DNA from: Oscillospiraceae bacterium
GTDB lineage: Bacteria > Bacillota > Clostridia > Oscillospirales > Ruminococcaceae
Direction: 5' to 3'
DNA length: 64,000 bases
NCBI GenBank assembly: GCA_900768125.1
Contig: CAAGBS010000031.1
Span: 1 to 64,000, forward strand
This document shows, one piece after another, positions 23,561 through 31,489 of this stretch. The number at the start of each line of letters is the position of its first letter. Position 1 is the first letter of the stretch. Position numbers and translations under genes: made by a program. The notes under the pieces are model-generated. The model saw only the letters and a list, made by a program, of their open reading frames with translations, did not search any database and was not told the DNA's origin.

Positions 23561-23655
23561 ACATATGTTCTATATCTAGTAGCAGTATATCTATAATAGC
23601 ACTTTTTCTTGTATAAGTCAACAACTATTTCCTCGTATGCGGATATAGAATATGT
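23561..23655. promoter_or_regulatory. TATATCTA repeats at the nrdD promoter, possible NrdR-type sites
   Basis: TATATCTA occurs at 23571-23578 and again at 23586-23593, overlapping the -10 box and transcription start. A longer copy, ACATATGTTCTATATC (23561-23576), returns inverted at 23642-23655 upstream of the -35. The cores resemble NrdR boxes (about 11 of 16 positions at the best site), but the 15-bp spacing of the direct copies is not canonical. Confidence 0.4.
23593..23621 (-). promoter_or_regulatory. Promoter of nrdD-nrdG-dut
   Basis: Minus-strand TTGACT, 17 bp, TATTAT. Transcription would start near 23586. Confidence 0.8.
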
Positions 23656-23737
23656 AGAATTAAAACTTGATAATTCGTGCAAAATGCCCCTTGACATGAC
23701 TAAACCGCGCTGCAATACATGTAACCCATTTTCACGC

Positions 23738-23799
23738 AAAAAACACGGCGTCCGGAACAGGGCACAGCCGTTCTGCCGGAAAAATTCTCTCCGGCAGAA
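23738..23799 (-). terminator. Tandem hairpin terminator after upp
   Basis: Reading the minus strand, TTCTGCCGG / CCGGCAGAA (23771-23799) is followed by a second stem ACGGC / GCCGT (23745-23771) and then TTTTTT. The rest of the 330-base gap to nrdD holds only the nrdD promoter and repeats. Confidence 0.7.
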
Positions 23800-23844
23800 C
23801 TATTATCCCCATTCTAGACGCCAAAATTTATTTCTTATTTCTGA

Positions 23845-24477
23845 TTACTTGGTGCCGAAAAGTCTGTCGCCGCAGTCGCCGATACCGGGAACGATGTAGA
23901 GATTCTCGTTGAGACCGTCATCAATTGCGCCGGTGATGATGTCAACATCGGGGTGAGCGTCCTGAACGGCTTTCAGTCCCTGCGGGCAGGTGACGATGCA
24001 CATAAACTTTATCTGCTTAGCGCCGGCTTTCTTGACGATATTGATAGCCTTGACAGCGGAGCCGCCGGTAGCGAGCATCGGGTCGAGAATGATGACTTCG
24101 CGGTTTGCGATGTCGAACGGAAGCTTGCAGTAATACTCATGGGTGGTATTGCCGTTTACCTCGTCGCGGTACAGTCCGATGTGGCCAACCTTAGCTGCGG
24201 GAACCAGCGCGAGAGCGCCCTCCATCATGCCGAGACCGGCTCTCATTATCGGGACGAAAGCGACCTTTCTGCCGCTGATTATCTTTGCGTTAGCAAGCGC
24301 GAGCGGAGTCTCGATCTGAACTTCCTTGAGCGGAAGATCGCGGGTAGCCTCGTAGCACATGAACATTGCGATCTCCTGAACCAGTTCGCGGAACTCCTTG
24401 GAACCGGTGTTCTTGTCCCTCAGCAGAGAGATCTTGTGCTGAACCAGCGGGTGGTCACAAACGATAACGTTACTCAT
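23845..24477 (-). CDS. upp: Uracil phosphoribosyltransferase
   Basis: 210 residues; converts uracil and PRPP to UMP in pyrimidine salvage. The PRPP-binding motif [14 protein letters not shown] is at about residues 125-138, and the uracil-binding [15 protein letters not shown] closes the protein. Start ATG has GGAGG in the 3' end of the upstream rpiB gene; only 2 bases separate the rpiB stop and the upp start. The two form a rpiB-upp operon from the promoter at 24947-24975, linking pentose phosphate (PRPP source) with uracil salvage. Confidence 0.96.
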   Translation of the reverse strand: MSNVIVCDHPLVQHKISLLRDKNTGSKEFRELVQEIAMFMCYEATRDLPLKEVQIETPLALANAKIISGRKVAFVPIMRAGLGMMEGALALVPAAKVGHIGLYRDEVNGNTTHEYYCKLPFDIANREVIILDPMLATGGSAVKAINIVKKAGAKQIKFMCIVTCPQGLKAVQDAHPDVDIITGAIDDGLNENLYIVPGIGDCGDRLFGTK

Positions 24478-24479
24478 AA

Positions 24480-24914
24480 TTACTTTTCCTCCAGCTTCAT
24501 GATCTTGTCAACGCGGCGGGCATGACGGCCGCCCTCAAATTCGGTATCCAGGAATACGTCCACGATCTCAGCCGCGAGACCTGCGCCGATAACTCTGCCG
24601 CCCATGCACAGAACGTTTGCATCGTTGTGCAGGCGGGTGTATTTTGCAGAATACCAGTCGCCGCAGAGCGCAGCGCGGATACCCTTGATCTTGTTCGCGG
24701 AAATGGAGATGCCAACGCCGGTGCCGCAGATGAGAACAGCCTTGTCAGCTTCGCCGGAAGTCACCTTTTCGCAGGTCTTTTCAGCGATGTCGGGATAGTC
24801 TACGCTCTCGCCGTTGCAGCCGCAGTCGATAAACTGAACGCCTTTTTCCTCAAGATGCTTTATCATTTCGCATTTAAGCGCATAACCGGCATGGTCGGAA
24901 CCTATAGCGATCAT
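24480..24914 (-). CDS. rpiB: Ribose 5-phosphate isomerase B
   Basis: 144 residues of the RpiB/LacAB family, interconverting ribose 5-phosphate and ribulose 5-phosphate. It starts [14 protein letters not shown] and contains the active-site segment [21 protein letters not shown] with Cys69, plus the phosphate-binding ARLHNDAN-like stretch ([16 protein letters not shown]). The ATG at 24914 is preceded by AAAGAGGT, which is part of an in-frame upstream extension, so that longer version is rejected. Could act on allose 6-phosphate in principle; genomic position next to upp favours the pentose role. Confidence 0.94.
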   Translation of the reverse strand: MIAIGSDHAGYALKCEMIKHLEEKGVQFIDCGCNGESVDYPDIAEKTCEKVTSGEADKAVLICGTGVGISISANKIKGIRAALCGDWYSAKYTRLHNDANVLCMGGRVIGAGLAAEIVDVFLDTEFEGGRHARRVDKIMKLEEK

Positions 24915-24946
24915 ACAGATACCTCTTTTCAAAAGAATATATTATT

Positions 24947-24975
24947 ATTTTATCACAAAACGAGCGTAAGGTCAA
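24947..24975 (-). promoter_or_regulatory. Promoter of rpiB-upp
   Basis: Minus-strand TTGACC, 17 bp, TAAAAT, about 35 bases before the rpiB ATG. Confidence 0.8.
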
Positions 24976-25059
24976 TAGAGTTTTTGAAATATTTTCACAA
25001 AAAGCGGACTGATATAGAAAACTATAATTTACGAAAAGATTTATACAATTGCAAAAAAA

Positions 25060-25225
25060 CGTAGGGAAGGGGCTTGCCCCTCCCGCCATTGAATGCGCAG
25101 CGTCCATGCTGCGCTCTGAGGCGTGCGGGCAAACGTCCTGTTTGCCCCTCCCGCCATTTAATTCCGAACCATTCTAAACACAAGTTTAACCCCTACAAAT
25201 CGAGCCAGCCCACGAGGACTGGCTC
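25060..25225. repeat. Intergenic repeat: two direct copies of TTGCCCCTCCCGCCATT plus hairpins
   Basis: A 17-bp direct repeat occurs at 25074-25090 and 25142-25158. A GGGGCTTGCCCC-type dyad precedes the first copy, and a hairpin GCGCAGC-N6-GCTGCGC (25095-25114) lies between them. A GAGCCAG / CTGGCTC stem at 25202-25225 is the likely terminator of the GOGAT-ANTAR operon. Related sequence in the opposite orientation appears at 43328-43352. Confidence 0.6.
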
Positions 25226-25238
25226 ATATTATTCTGTT

Positions 25239-25814
25239 CTACACATTTGTCATTCCGCTATAGGTCCTGAGAATATCGTCCGCTATCTCACGCTGGGTGC
25301 GCCGCGTATCCATCGCGAGCTTCTGTATGTGGCGGTGCGCCTGGTTCTCAGTAAGATTCAGATACTGTATCAGGCAGCATTTCGCGCGGTCGATCGTCTT
25401 TGTGTCCTCCAGCTGCTTCGACAGCTTGGAACGCTCCTGCTCCAGCCGCTGAATGCTCTCCCTCGCCATCTGCGCCATGCGTATCGTCTGCACCAGCGAC
25501 TGCTTTGTGAACGGTCTCGGCAGCACATACGCCCCGGTGAACTTTATCCGGTTCTGCACCTCGTCCGCTATCTCAGTCTTCGCCAGCACTATTATCACAC
25601 CGCTGGTGCGCGCGTGGATATCCGCAACGTAATTCAGACCGAACTCGCTGCGAAGCGGCGTGGAAACTATCACCACATCATATCCGGAAAGCTCCGCCGC
25701 TTCCGCTTCTTCGTCCGAAAAGCAGCAGGTGATCTCTGCACCGGTGTCTTCAAGTGCCGCCGCGATAGTATCGCATATCATCTCGGTCTTTGCATTTATA
25801 AAGATCCTGGACAT
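25239..25814 (-). CDS. ANTAR-domain antitermination response regulator
   Basis: 191 residues. The N-terminal 115 residues have a receiver-like fold (MSRIFINAKTEMICDTIAAAL, YDVVIVSTPL) but the usual phospho-acceptor Asp pocket is not obvious: the strand reads VVIVSTPLRS, so phosphorylation is doubtful. A coiled-coil linker (about 118-137) leads into an ANTAR helical bundle containing DRAKCCLIQYLNLTENQAHRHIQKLAMD. ANTAR domains bind paired hexaloop hairpins in nascent RNA and prevent termination, often for nitrogen genes. It is the last gene of the glutamate synthase operon, whose leader has a terminator directly before the first gene, so the operon is probably its own target. Confidence 0.9.
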   Translation of the reverse strand: MSRIFINAKTEMICDTIAAALEDTGAEITCCFSDEEAEAAELSGYDVVIVSTPLRSEFGLNYVADIHARTSGVIIVLAKTEIADEVQNRIKFTGAYVLPRPFTKQSLVQTIRMAQMARESIQRLEQERSKLSKQLEDTKTIDRAKCCLIQYLNLTENQAHRHIQKLAMDTRRTQREIADDILRTYSGMTNV

Positions 25815-25845
25815 TCAGGGATCCCCCTTTCCGCGTTTTACCGCG

Positions 25846-26568
25846 TTACAGATTGTTGACGTAAAGCTGCTTGTAAGGGCTTGCGGAGTTCGGAGTTAGC
25901 TTGAAGAAATTCGAACTCAGCAGCGTGTCGGTATCATTGCCGAAATGCTTCGTGAATCGCTCGACATAGTGCCTGATGGATTCCTTCTCCTCGGGAGTAG
26001 CCACCGTGCAGCACACCTGCACCGGAAGTCCCTTAGGCATAACGTCGCTGCGAATGAACATCTCTCCGCCGTGCATTCCGGTGCCGCAGAAGTGACCCAC
26101 CGGGCAGCCCTCAACGCCGATGCCAAGCACGATGATGATACCGCCCGCCTGATACTCGCCGAGGAAGTCGCCGACCTTGCCGCCGATAACGATAGTCGGG
26201 AACATGTCCTGATAGCTCTTCATGTGGATCCCGACGCGGTAGCCTGCGTTGCCCTGGACATATATCTCGCCGGAACGCATAGCATAACCCGTGGTATCGC
26301 CGCTGTTGCCGTGAATGATTATCGCGCCGTCGTTCATGGTGTCTCCGGTAGCGTCCTGCGCGTTGCCGTGCACGCTTATCTTAGCGCCGTTGAGGTATGC
26401 GCCGAGCGCATTGCCGGGGGTACCCTTTATGAGTATCTCCTTGCCGGAAAGTCCTGCGCCGATGTATCTCTGTCCGAGAACGTTCTCGAGCGTGAATTTC
26501 TGCTCATCAGAGTCCCTGATCATTTTATTCAGCTCTGCATACTGCATATTCTTTGCGTCAATGATCAT
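25846..26568 (-). CDS. Glutamate synthase GXGXG-domain subunit (GltB C-terminal-like)
   Basis: 240 residues forming the right-handed beta-helix found at the end of large GltB proteins, here as a separate subunit. Repeated G-x-x-G-x-G turns are visible (GNAQDATGDTMNDG, GNSGDTTGYAMRSGE, GNAGYRVG, GGKVGDFLGEYQAGG). It has a structural role, linking the amidotransferase and FMN domains in canonical GOGAT. The start overlaps the FAD-oxidoreductase stop by 4 bases. Together with the adjacent genes it completes an archaeal-type split glutamate synthase. The C-terminal 50 residues (EEKESIRHYVERFTKHFG) are helical. Confidence 0.9.
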   Translation of the reverse strand: MIIDAKNMQYAELNKMIRDSDEQKFTLENVLGQRYIGAGLSGKEILIKGTPGNALGAYLNGAKISVHGNAQDATGDTMNDGAIIIHGNSGDTTGYAMRSGEIYVQGNAGYRVGIHMKSYQDMFPTIVIGGKVGDFLGEYQAGGIIIVLGIGVEGCPVGHFCGTGMHGGEMFIRSDVMPKGLPVQVCCTVATPEEKESIRHYVERFTKHFGNDTDTLLSSNFFKLTPNSASPYKQLYVNNL

Positions 26569-27797
26569 CTCTTTATTCCTCCCAGCTTCTCTTCCCTGCG
26601 CGCCTTGCTGAACATCATCATCTGAGGTCTTTCTTTGAGCATATCCATATCCACGTTGGAGAGGTCTATGCGCTCCTTTATCATGGATGTGTAAATGCCC
26701 GCGCGCTTAACGTCGCCCATCAGAATGAATCCCTTGAGCAGACCGTCCTTGAATACCAGCTTCTTATAATTATTGCCGTTTTCCTCGACATATTCCTCGC
26801 CGTCGTAGCTTCCGGCAGTGATTATATGCAGTCCGAAGAAGCCTATCGCGTTCATCGGGATAGCGTTCTCGTACTTTGTCTCAGCGCCCGCCATGTTTCT
26901 TCCGGCCACCTCGCCCTGCATGTATGCGTTCGGCAGCAGCGCAAGTATCCTGTCGGTATCAGATGAAGCGTCGTGGCTGACTGTGCAGTCGCCTGCGGCG
27001 TAAACATCGTCAAGCGTAGTCTTCTGCGTGAGGTCGCAGATGATACCGCGCTCCACCTTGCCGCCCGCTTCGGAGACAAGCTCGGTGTTCGGACGTACTC
27101 CGACTGCGATTATAACCATGTCGAAATCAACGGTCGCGCCGTTTTTCAGCTTTGCGGAATGCTCGCTGAACTCGTCAACGGAAGTGCCGAGAATGAACTT
27201 CGTTCCCTTGCTCTCGATGTGCTTCTTCATGATGGAGCCTGCGCGGATATCCAGAATTGACGGCAGAATGCGGTCAGCCATATCTACTACGGTGATGTCG
27301 GCTTTGTACTCGTTGAGCGCTTCCGCGGCTTTCAGTCCGATAAGACCCGCGCCGATTATCAGCACTTTCATTCCGGGCTTGACCTCAGCCTTGATAGCCT
27401 TTACGCTGTCGTAGCTCATGAACGTGTGGCAGGAAGCTATCTTGTCCATTCCGTTCATCGGGGGAACGAACGGCTTCGAACCGGTCGCCACCATCAGCTT
27501 GTCGTAGGGGACTGTATTTCCGTCCGCGAGAACGACATTCTTCGCAGCCGGGTCTATCTTTGTGACGCGGGAATCCAGCATGGTCTGAACGCCGTTCTTC
27601 TCGTAGAAGTCCGCGCCGCGGTAGTAAATGTTCTTGTCTGTGACCTTGCCCATCAGCCAGTAGGAGATAAGCGGTCGGGAATAGGTGTGATACTTCTCAT
27701 CGGAGATGACGGTTATCTTTCCGGTCTTGTCTATCTGACGGATACCCTCGATCGTTCCGACTGCCGCAGCAGAATTGCCGATAATTACATAATTCAT
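26565..27797 (-). CDS. FAD-dependent pyridine nucleotide-disulfide-type oxidoreductase of the GOGAT operon
   Basis: 410 residues from the ATG at 27797 (GAGGTG six bases upstream). N-terminal FAD-binding motif YVIIGNSAAAVGTIEG, the NAD(P)-binding motif VLIIGAGLIGLKAAEAL near residue 145, and the FAD-site DVYAAGDCT in the C-terminal half. No redox-active CxxC pair is seen. This is the NADH-rubredoxin/nitrite-reductase-like group. Its place between the ferredoxin and the GXGXG subunit suggests that it passes electrons from NAD(P)H, directly or through the ferredoxin, to the FMN subunit for glutamate synthesis. Confidence 0.9.
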   Translation of the reverse strand: MNYVIIGNSAAAVGTIEGIRQIDKTGKITVISDEKYHTYSRPLISYWLMGKVTDKNIYYRGADFYEKNGVQTMLDSRVTKIDPAAKNVVLADGNTVPYDKLMVATGSKPFVPPMNGMDKIASCHTFMSYDSVKAIKAEVKPGMKVLIIGAGLIGLKAAEALNEYKADITVVDMADRILPSILDIRAGSIMKKHIESKGTKFILGTSVDEFSEHSAKLKNGATVDFDMVIIAVGVRPNTELVSEAGGKVERGIICDLTQKTTLDDVYAAGDCTVSHDASSDTDRILALLPNAYMQGEVAGRNMAGAETKYENAIPMNAIGFFGLHIITAGSYDGEEYVEENGNNYKKLVFKDGLLKGFILMGDVKRAGIYTSMIKERIDLSNVDMDMLKERPQMMMFSKARREEKLGGIKR

Positions 27798-27807
27798 ATC
27801 CGTCACC

Positions 27808-28242
27808 TCACCTTTCCTCGAAAACTATCGCGTTGTTCGGGCAAGCCTTTACGCACGCCGGCTCGCCGTGGCTGTTGCGTGTGCAGAGGTCGCACTTGCG
27901 AATCTTGTGTCCCGCCTCGTCGATGACGATAGCGCCGTACGGACATGACAGCACGCAGGTGTAGCAGCCTACGCACTTTTCCTCATCGCAGACGATAACT
28001 CCGTCCTGCACGGAAAGTGCGCCCGCGATGCAGCCCTTTACGCAGGGGTGAGCCTCGCAGTGGCGGCACTGTACCGCAAAGTTTATCTTGTCGCCCTCTT
28101 CTATCTGTATCCTCGCAACGGGCTTTTTCCCGCCCGCGAACGCCTTAATCATATCAGGAGCACCGCTGTTCGCTGCCGCGCAGGTAAATTCGCACAGATG
28201 GCAGCCAAGGCACCAGTCCTCGTTAACATAAACTCTTTTCAT
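27808..28242 (-). CDS. Multi-cluster 4Fe-4S ferredoxin (HycB/HydN type)
   Basis: 144 residues with cysteine motifs for up to four clusters: CLGCHLCEFTC, CRHCEAHPCVKGC, CVGCYTCVLSCPYGA and CDLCTRNSHGEPACVKACP. This spacing is that of the HycB/HydN/DmsB electron-transfer subunits. It is probably the electron wire between the FAD oxidoreductase (next gene, 10 bases) and the FMN glutamate synthase subunit. The ATG at 28242 is preferred over one 12 bases upstream that sits directly on the AAAGGA RBS; the choice is not certain. Confidence 0.9.
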   Translation of the reverse strand: MKRVYVNEDWCLGCHLCEFTCAAANSGAPDMIKAFAGGKKPVARIQIEEGDKINFAVQCRHCEAHPCVKGCIAGALSVQDGVIVCDEEKCVGCYTCVLSCPYGAIVIDEAGHKIRKCDLCTRNSHGEPACVKACPNNAIVFEER

Positions 28243-28274
28243 TGTTATGACCATTCCTTTCGAACTGCGTTGTC

Positions 28275-29780
28275 TTATTCGCCTGCGTGCATGATGCCGA
28301 GGATATCAAGCTCCTTCTGGTTCAGACCGATACCGCGGAGCATAAGTCTGTTGCCGCGGAGGGACTCCAGCGAGTTGATACCCATGCCGCCCATCATTTC
28401 CTTTATCTCGTGATCCCATGCGTGAACGAGATTCACAAGGCGCTTGTACGCGATGTCAGGATTCAGTCTCTTTACGAGGTCGGCGCGCTGCGTTGCGATA
28501 CCCCAGTTGCACTTGCCGGTGTTGCAGCTTCTGCAGAGGTGGCAGCCCATCGAAAGCAGTGCGGCAGTCGCAATGTAAACTGCATCAGCGCCCAGCGCAA
28601 CAGCCTTTACTACGTCCGCGCTGTTTCTTATCGAACCGCCTACGACGATGGAAACGTTGTTTCTGATACCCTCGTCGCGGAGTCTCTGGTCAACGCTTGC
28701 CAGCGCAAGCTCTATCGGAATGCCCACGTTATCGCGGATACGGGTCGGTGCCGCGCCGGTGCCGCCTCTGTAGCCGTCTATCGCGATGATGTCAGCGCCG
28801 CTTCTTGCGATACCGGAAGCGATAGCCGCAACGTTATGTACCGCCGCTATCTTTACGATGACCGGCTTCTTCCAGTCGGTCGCCTCTTTCAGCGAGAGGA
28901 CAAGCTGGCGGAGGTCTTCAATGGAGTAGATATCGTGGTGCGGCGCGGGGGAGATGGCGTCCGTGCCCTTGGGTATCATACGGGTCTTGGATATTTCTTC
29001 GTTAATCTTCATTCCCGGGAGGTGACCGCCGATACCCGGCTTAGCGCCCTGACCCATCTTTATCTCGATAGCGGCGCCCGTGTCGAGGTACTCCTTGAAT
29101 ACGCCGAAACGTCCGGAAGCTACCTGACATATCGTGTTGGGGCCGTACTTGTAGAAATCCTTGTGCAGACCGCCCTCGCCGGTGTTGTAGTAGGTCCCCA
29201 GTTCCTGAGCCGCTCTCGCAAGGGATTCGTGCGCGTTCTTCGAAATCGAACCGAAGGACATCGCGGAGAACATCACCGGAACGTCCAGTTCGAGGTAGGG
29301 ATTGTGCTTGAACTCCGCCCTGCCGTTCTCGTCGTAGCGTATCTCCTGCTCTTTCTTTCCGAGGAAGGTCTTGGTCTCCATCGGTTCGCGCAGCGGGTCG
29401 ATAGGCGGGTTTGTTACCTGCGAAGCGTTCAGCAGTATCTTATCCCAGTAGACCGGGTACTCGCGGGGGTTGCCCATCGCAGAGAGAAGCACTCCGCCGG
29501 AGCCTGCCTGCTTGTAGACCTCGTCCATTATCTGCTGGCTCCAGTTGCCGTTCTCGCGGAACTGGTTCTCGTTCTTCTTTATCTTGAGCGCTCTTGTCGG
29601 GCAGAGCGTCACACAGCGCTGGCAGTCAACGCAGTTCGTTTCATCGGATACCATTCTGTCGAGGTCGGGGTCGTAGCGGTGCACTTCGTTGGCGCACTGG
29701 CGCTCACAGACGCGGCATTTAATGCAGCGGTCGGGGTTGCGGACTACCTCAAACAGAGGATTCATGTAATTTATAGCCAC
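28275..29780 (-). CDS. Glutamate synthase FMN subunit with N-terminal ferredoxin domain
   Basis: 501 residues from a GTG at 29780 with AAAGGAAG seven bases upstream. The N-terminus carries two 4Fe-4S motifs, CIKCRVCERQC and CVDCQRCVTLCP. The FMN barrel follows with GEGGLHKDFYKYGPN, KMGQGAKPGIGGHLPG, and VGGSIRNSADVVKAVALGADAV, then the 3Fe-4S cysteines CHLCRSCNTGKC. This is the synthase domain where 2-oxoglutarate and channelled ammonia form glutamate. It lacks the amidotransferase and GXGXG domains, which are separate genes on either side, as in archaeal-type GOGAT. Confidence 0.94.
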   Translation of the reverse strand: MAINYMNPLFEVVRNPDRCIKCRVCERQCANEVHRYDPDLDRMVSDETNCVDCQRCVTLCPTRALKIKKNENQFRENGNWSQQIMDEVYKQAGSGGVLLSAMGNPREYPVYWDKILLNASQVTNPPIDPLREPMETKTFLGKKEQEIRYDENGRAEFKHNPYLELDVPVMFSAMSFGSISKNAHESLARAAQELGTYYNTGEGGLHKDFYKYGPNTICQVASGRFGVFKEYLDTGAAIEIKMGQGAKPGIGGHLPGMKINEEISKTRMIPKGTDAISPAPHHDIYSIEDLRQLVLSLKEATDWKKPVIVKIAAVHNVAAIASGIARSGADIIAIDGYRGGTGAAPTRIRDNVGIPIELALASVDQRLRDEGIRNNVSIVVGGSIRNSADVVKAVALGADAVYIATAALLSMGCHLCRSCNTGKCNWGIATQRADLVKRLNPDIAYKRLVNLVHAWDHEIKEMMGGMGINSLESLRGNRLMLRGIGLNQKELDILGIMHAGE

Positions 29781-29812
29781 TTGTGATCTTCCTTTCAATT
29801 CTGCTCTATCGC

Positions 29813-30904
29813 TTATTTATCAAGTGTCACGATTATCGGCTCGCCGCCGCGGGGACTCCATATCCTGTCAACATCCGGTGACATCGTTCTGATGGAGCAT
29901 TCCTCGCTGGAAACATAGACCGTATCGCCCTTTTCGGCTGCGACCATCGAGCGGAGTTTCAGTCTGTCGTTGAGCGCCATTATACCGTTGTTGAATCCGA
30001 GGATTATCGAAAAGGGACCTGTGATGAGCAGGCTGGAATAAACGTTCCTGAAATGGCGTATCTTCGCCGTTTCCTCCGGGCTGAACCTGCCGGAATCAAG
30101 CTCGCTCCAGAACGGAGCCGCGATGACCTTTGCCACGTCTTCAAGCGGCATGTTGAGTCTGCGGTGGAGGTAGTCTATAATATAGGTGATCACCTCGGTA
30201 TCGGTCAGCAGATTGCACTTGTAGCCGAACATCTCGATGAAACGCCTGTTCGCGTCGTAGGAGGATATCTCGCCGTTATGCACTATCGTGTAATCGAGCA
30301 GTGCGAACGGGTGAGCGCCGCCCCACCAGCCGGGAGTGTTGGTCGGGTAACGGCCGTGCACCGTCCACGCCCAACCCTCGTACTCGTCCAAGCGGTAGAA
30401 CTCGCCAACGTCCTCAGGATAGCCGACCGCTTTGAAAACGCCCATGTTCTTGCCGCTGGAGAAAACGTAAGCGCCGTCTATCTTGTCGTTTATCTTGATG
30501 ACGCAGCGGGCAACGTAGGTGCGCTCGTCAAGCTGGCTTTCCTGCAGCTTAGTGGGAAGAGGGTTCACGAAGTAACGCCAGATCAGCGGTTCGTCCGTGA
30601 TGTTCGGGTGCTTTCTCGTGGGAATGCGGGAAAGATTGATGACGTCAAAGTGACGGTCGATGAACGCCTCGGTCTTGATCCTTGCTTCGTTGGAATCGTA
30701 GAACACATGGAACGCGTACTGATCCTTGTATTCAGGATAGATACCGTATCCGGCGTAGCCGCCGCCCAGACCGTTCGAGCGGTCGTGCATACAGGCGATG
30801 GAATTTACGATGACGCTGCCGTTCGTTCTTCTTCCGCTCCTGTTGATAAAGCCCGAGATCGCGCAGCCCGCGGGGATCCTGGTTTCTCCCTCTTTCATTA
30901 ACAT
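29813..30904 (-). CDS. Glutamate synthase amidotransferase subunit (class II GATase)
   Basis: 363 residues from the ATG at 30904, with AAGGAG seven bases before it. The frame is open for 68 further codons, but these overlap the leader terminator at 30929-30961 and lack an RBS. The GATase II fold is seen in GCAISGFINRSGR (Cys14 as the likely nucleophile, after removal of the N-terminal stretch), HGRYPTNTPGWWGGAHPF and VHNGEISSYDANRRF. It hydrolyses glutamine and channels ammonia to the FMN subunit. First gene of the six-gene operon. The 13 residues before Cys14 would need processing for a free N-terminal Cys, which is worth noting. Confidence 0.9.
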   Translation of the reverse strand: MLMKEGETRIPAGCAISGFINRSGRRTNGSVIVNSIACMHDRSNGLGGGYAGYGIYPEYKDQYAFHVFYDSNEARIKTEAFIDRHFDVINLSRIPTRKHPNITDEPLIWRYFVNPLPTKLQESQLDERTYVARCVIKINDKIDGAYVFSSGKNMGVFKAVGYPEDVGEFYRLDEYEGWAWTVHGRYPTNTPGWWGGAHPFALLDYTIVHNGEISSYDANRRFIEMFGYKCNLLTDTEVITYIIDYLHRRLNMPLEDVAKVIAAPFWSELDSGRFSPEETAKIRHFRNVYSSLLITGPFSIILGFNNGIMALNDRLKLRSMVAAEKGDTVYVSSEECSIRTMSPDVDRIWSPRGGEPIIVTLDK

Positions 30905-31133
30905 AAGCTCACTCCTTAATAAGTACTGAAAAAAACCGCCCGGCAGGAAAACCGCCGGACGCCGCGTTATTCGGCGCAGCGCTGAGCCGGTTTGATCATA
31001 CAGTATTTCTGCGGTGGATATGTGCTGAAGTGAAATTTCTGCCATGAGTAAATTGCAGATGTGTTCCGACCGCGGCAGCACTGCCTGCGGCTTTGTTCTC
31101 CGGCACAATTCTTTTTATCCGCTTTGAATTTAC
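30905..31133 (-). promoter_or_regulatory. Attenuator leader of the glutamate synthase operon (ANTAR candidate target)
   Basis: About 230 bases separate the predicted transcription start from the first start codon. Near its beginning is a hairpin (31070-31090) with a hexaloop AGUGCU, closed by GGC/GCC and CCGC/GCGG with one bulged A. A second hairpin at 30972-30989 has the hexaloop AGCGCU. Both loops have A at position 1 and G at position 4, as ANTAR targets do. An intrinsic terminator follows at 30929-30961. The roughly 100-base distance between the hairpins is longer than usual for the motif. Confidence 0.55.
30929..30961 (-). terminator. Intrinsic terminator in the GOGAT leader
   Basis: Minus-strand stem CGTCCGGC / GCCGGGCG (one G-T pair), 9-base loop, then GG and seven T. 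It ends 11 bases before the RBS of the first gene, so it can only act as an attenuator. Confidence 0.8.
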
Positions 31134-31139
31134 GTTCAT

Positions 31140-31168
31140 ATTATAGCACCGTTTTTTCGATTTGTCAA
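31140..31168 (-). promoter_or_regulatory. Promoter of the glutamate synthase operon
   Basis: Minus-strand TTGACA, 17 bp, TATAAT: consensus in both boxes, consistent with control after initiation. Confidence 0.88.
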
Positions 31169-31406
31169 TAGGTTTTTGCAAGTTTTGTTTGTTCAATCTT
31201 TCATTTTACTGTATAGCTGTATACATATTTTCTTGATATTTCCGGTTAGTCTGGACTATCCAGCGCTTTTAGCACCGCTGAACGGCGCATTTTTAAGCCG
31301 GCAATGTTGTTTTTGCAAGAAGTGGAGCTTTTATATTTCAAAAATTCTAGTGAATATGCCAAAATGCAAAAATTCACGGTTTTCCTGCACATTTTTCAAA
31401 TAACAC

Positions 31407-31435
31407 TTGAAAAATCCGCTGAAATGGAGTATAAT
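31407..31435 (+). promoter_or_regulatory. Promoter of gatCAB
   Basis: TTGAAA, 17 bp, TATAAT, about 55 bases before gatC. No T-box was recognised. The 31170-31400 stretch between the two divergent promoters appears empty. Confidence 0.83.
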
Positions 31436-31489
31436 AGTACAGTATTATTAAATATAGTATTATCTTTATAAAGAAAGGAACGCTATATC

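Noticed and set aside
23514..23624. N-terminal extension of NrdD to 23624
   Set aside because: It overlaps the -35/-10 promoter at 23593-23621, so it cannot be translated from that transcript.
30905..31108. N-terminal extension of the GOGAT amidotransferase to 31108
   Set aside because: The extension covers the attenuator terminator and lacks an RBS; the ATG at 30904 has AAGGAG at ideal spacing.
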